A stretch of 64,000 bases of DNA from Trichoplax adhaerens (lineage: Eukaryota > Placozoa > Uniplacotomia > Trichoplacea > Trichoplacidae). The DNA is taken from assembly GCF_000150275.1 (NCBI RefSeq), contig NW_002060950.1, forward strand, positions 2,654,106-2,718,105, in the 5' to 3' direction. Shown piece by piece: positions 63,540-64,000 of this stretch. Numbering within the stretch: the stretch's first letter is position 1; every line of letters begins with the position of its first letter. The position numbers and the translations under genes are program-made. The notes under the pieces are model-generated. The model was not told where the DNA came from and made no database searches. It worked only from the letters and a program-made list of their open reading frames with translations.

Positions 63540-64000
63540 GTAAGTCAACTGGATCGGTAACTTATATATAATTTTACAACTTACTTTTATGTTTATTACA
63601 ACACGCATTAATATCATCCAGTGCAATAATTTGGTGATATTTTACTTTTATTGAATTATTCTGAACTTTAGCGATTCAGTGCATCGACCTTGCGCTTGTT
63701 TAATGCTCAGTGGTAGTTTTATCTGTATGTACTGTATAATTCAGTCTGTTAAATACCATGCTAATAGTAGTAGATAGTCAGATGTTAAAATACTCTCTTA
63801 CTCCACCACGTAAAATCGCTTAAAGGGTATCATTTACTGTACATTATTCATTAAAATATCATTATGACGCAATGGTTAGTGACAAATTTTATTTCGTTTT
63901 AATTCTTAAAATTTATACCAACTAAATAACAAGTAGAAGTTATCTAGTAAATTGAAAATTGGATATTAATGAAGGCAATATTGTAGTTATTGATATTGTT
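63540..64000 (+). other. start of beta-TrCP intron 3, to the window edge
   Basis: Begins with GTAAGT after the F-box exon. No exon matching the next part of beta-TrCP was found before the window ends. Confidence 0.5.

Noticed and set aside
1-64000. tRNA genes
   Set aside because: I looked for B-box-like GGTTCRANNCC words with a matching A-box and found none convincing. A covariance-model scan would settle this.

Overview
This window looks like an AT-rich animal (metazoan) nuclear contig. Short exons are joined at consensus GT-AG junctions, AATAAA signals follow stop codons, and animal genes are present (a rhodopsin-class receptor, PDCD4, beta-TrCP). Gene content, compact introns and composition fit an early-branching animal such as a placozoan (Trichoplax/Hoilungia), but that assignment is inference. 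There is one run of N (13145-13249).

Layout: 1-4282 is mostly non-coding AT-rich DNA with a 174-bp duplication and one doubtful ORF. 4283-5425 is an intact single-exon class A GPCR. 5426-12978 has no convincing gene but holds a T/G-biased stretch with LTR-like signals. 12979-13428 is a GPCR-like fragment broken by the N gap. 14.6-15.3 kb carries 164-bp hairpin repeats and a TACTGTACAGT-rich block. 15968-21676 is a 17-exon gene, reconstructed here as one 1010-residue frame: an N-terminal polynucleotide-kinase-like P-loop domain, a degenerate HAD-phosphatase-like domain, a SWIM zinc finger, a Ku-binding-like motif and a disordered tail with repeated short motifs. I consider it the most interesting item. 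21.7-28.9 kb is gene-poor, with decayed minus-strand coding traces and a 140-bp tandem repeat. 28872-29804 is an uninterrupted 310-codon ORF for a disordered protein. 32.0-33.4 kb is an array of fold-back repeats.

33665-38929 and 40934-46909 are two tandem, intact, 19-exon M17 leucyl-aminopeptidase genes (514 and 516 residues) with identical intron phases. Intron 16 of the second has been expanded by a 134-bp tandem repeat that copies the splice-acceptor region.

50241-54655 is PDCD4 (14 exons, 435 residues, two MA3 domains, one apparent GC-AG intron). 58.4-59.2 kb is another dense palindromic repeat block. 59511 to the right edge is the 5' part of beta-TrCP (FBXW1/BTRC): N-terminus, D domain and F-box; the WD40 exons lie beyond the window. 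PDCD4 and beta-TrCP, substrate and ubiquitin-ligase receptor in vertebrates, are neighbours here on the same strand, although the canonical DSGxxS degron is not visible in this PDCD4. No RNA genes or CRISPR arrays were recognised. Functions are by family resemblance read from the sequence; no database search was possible.
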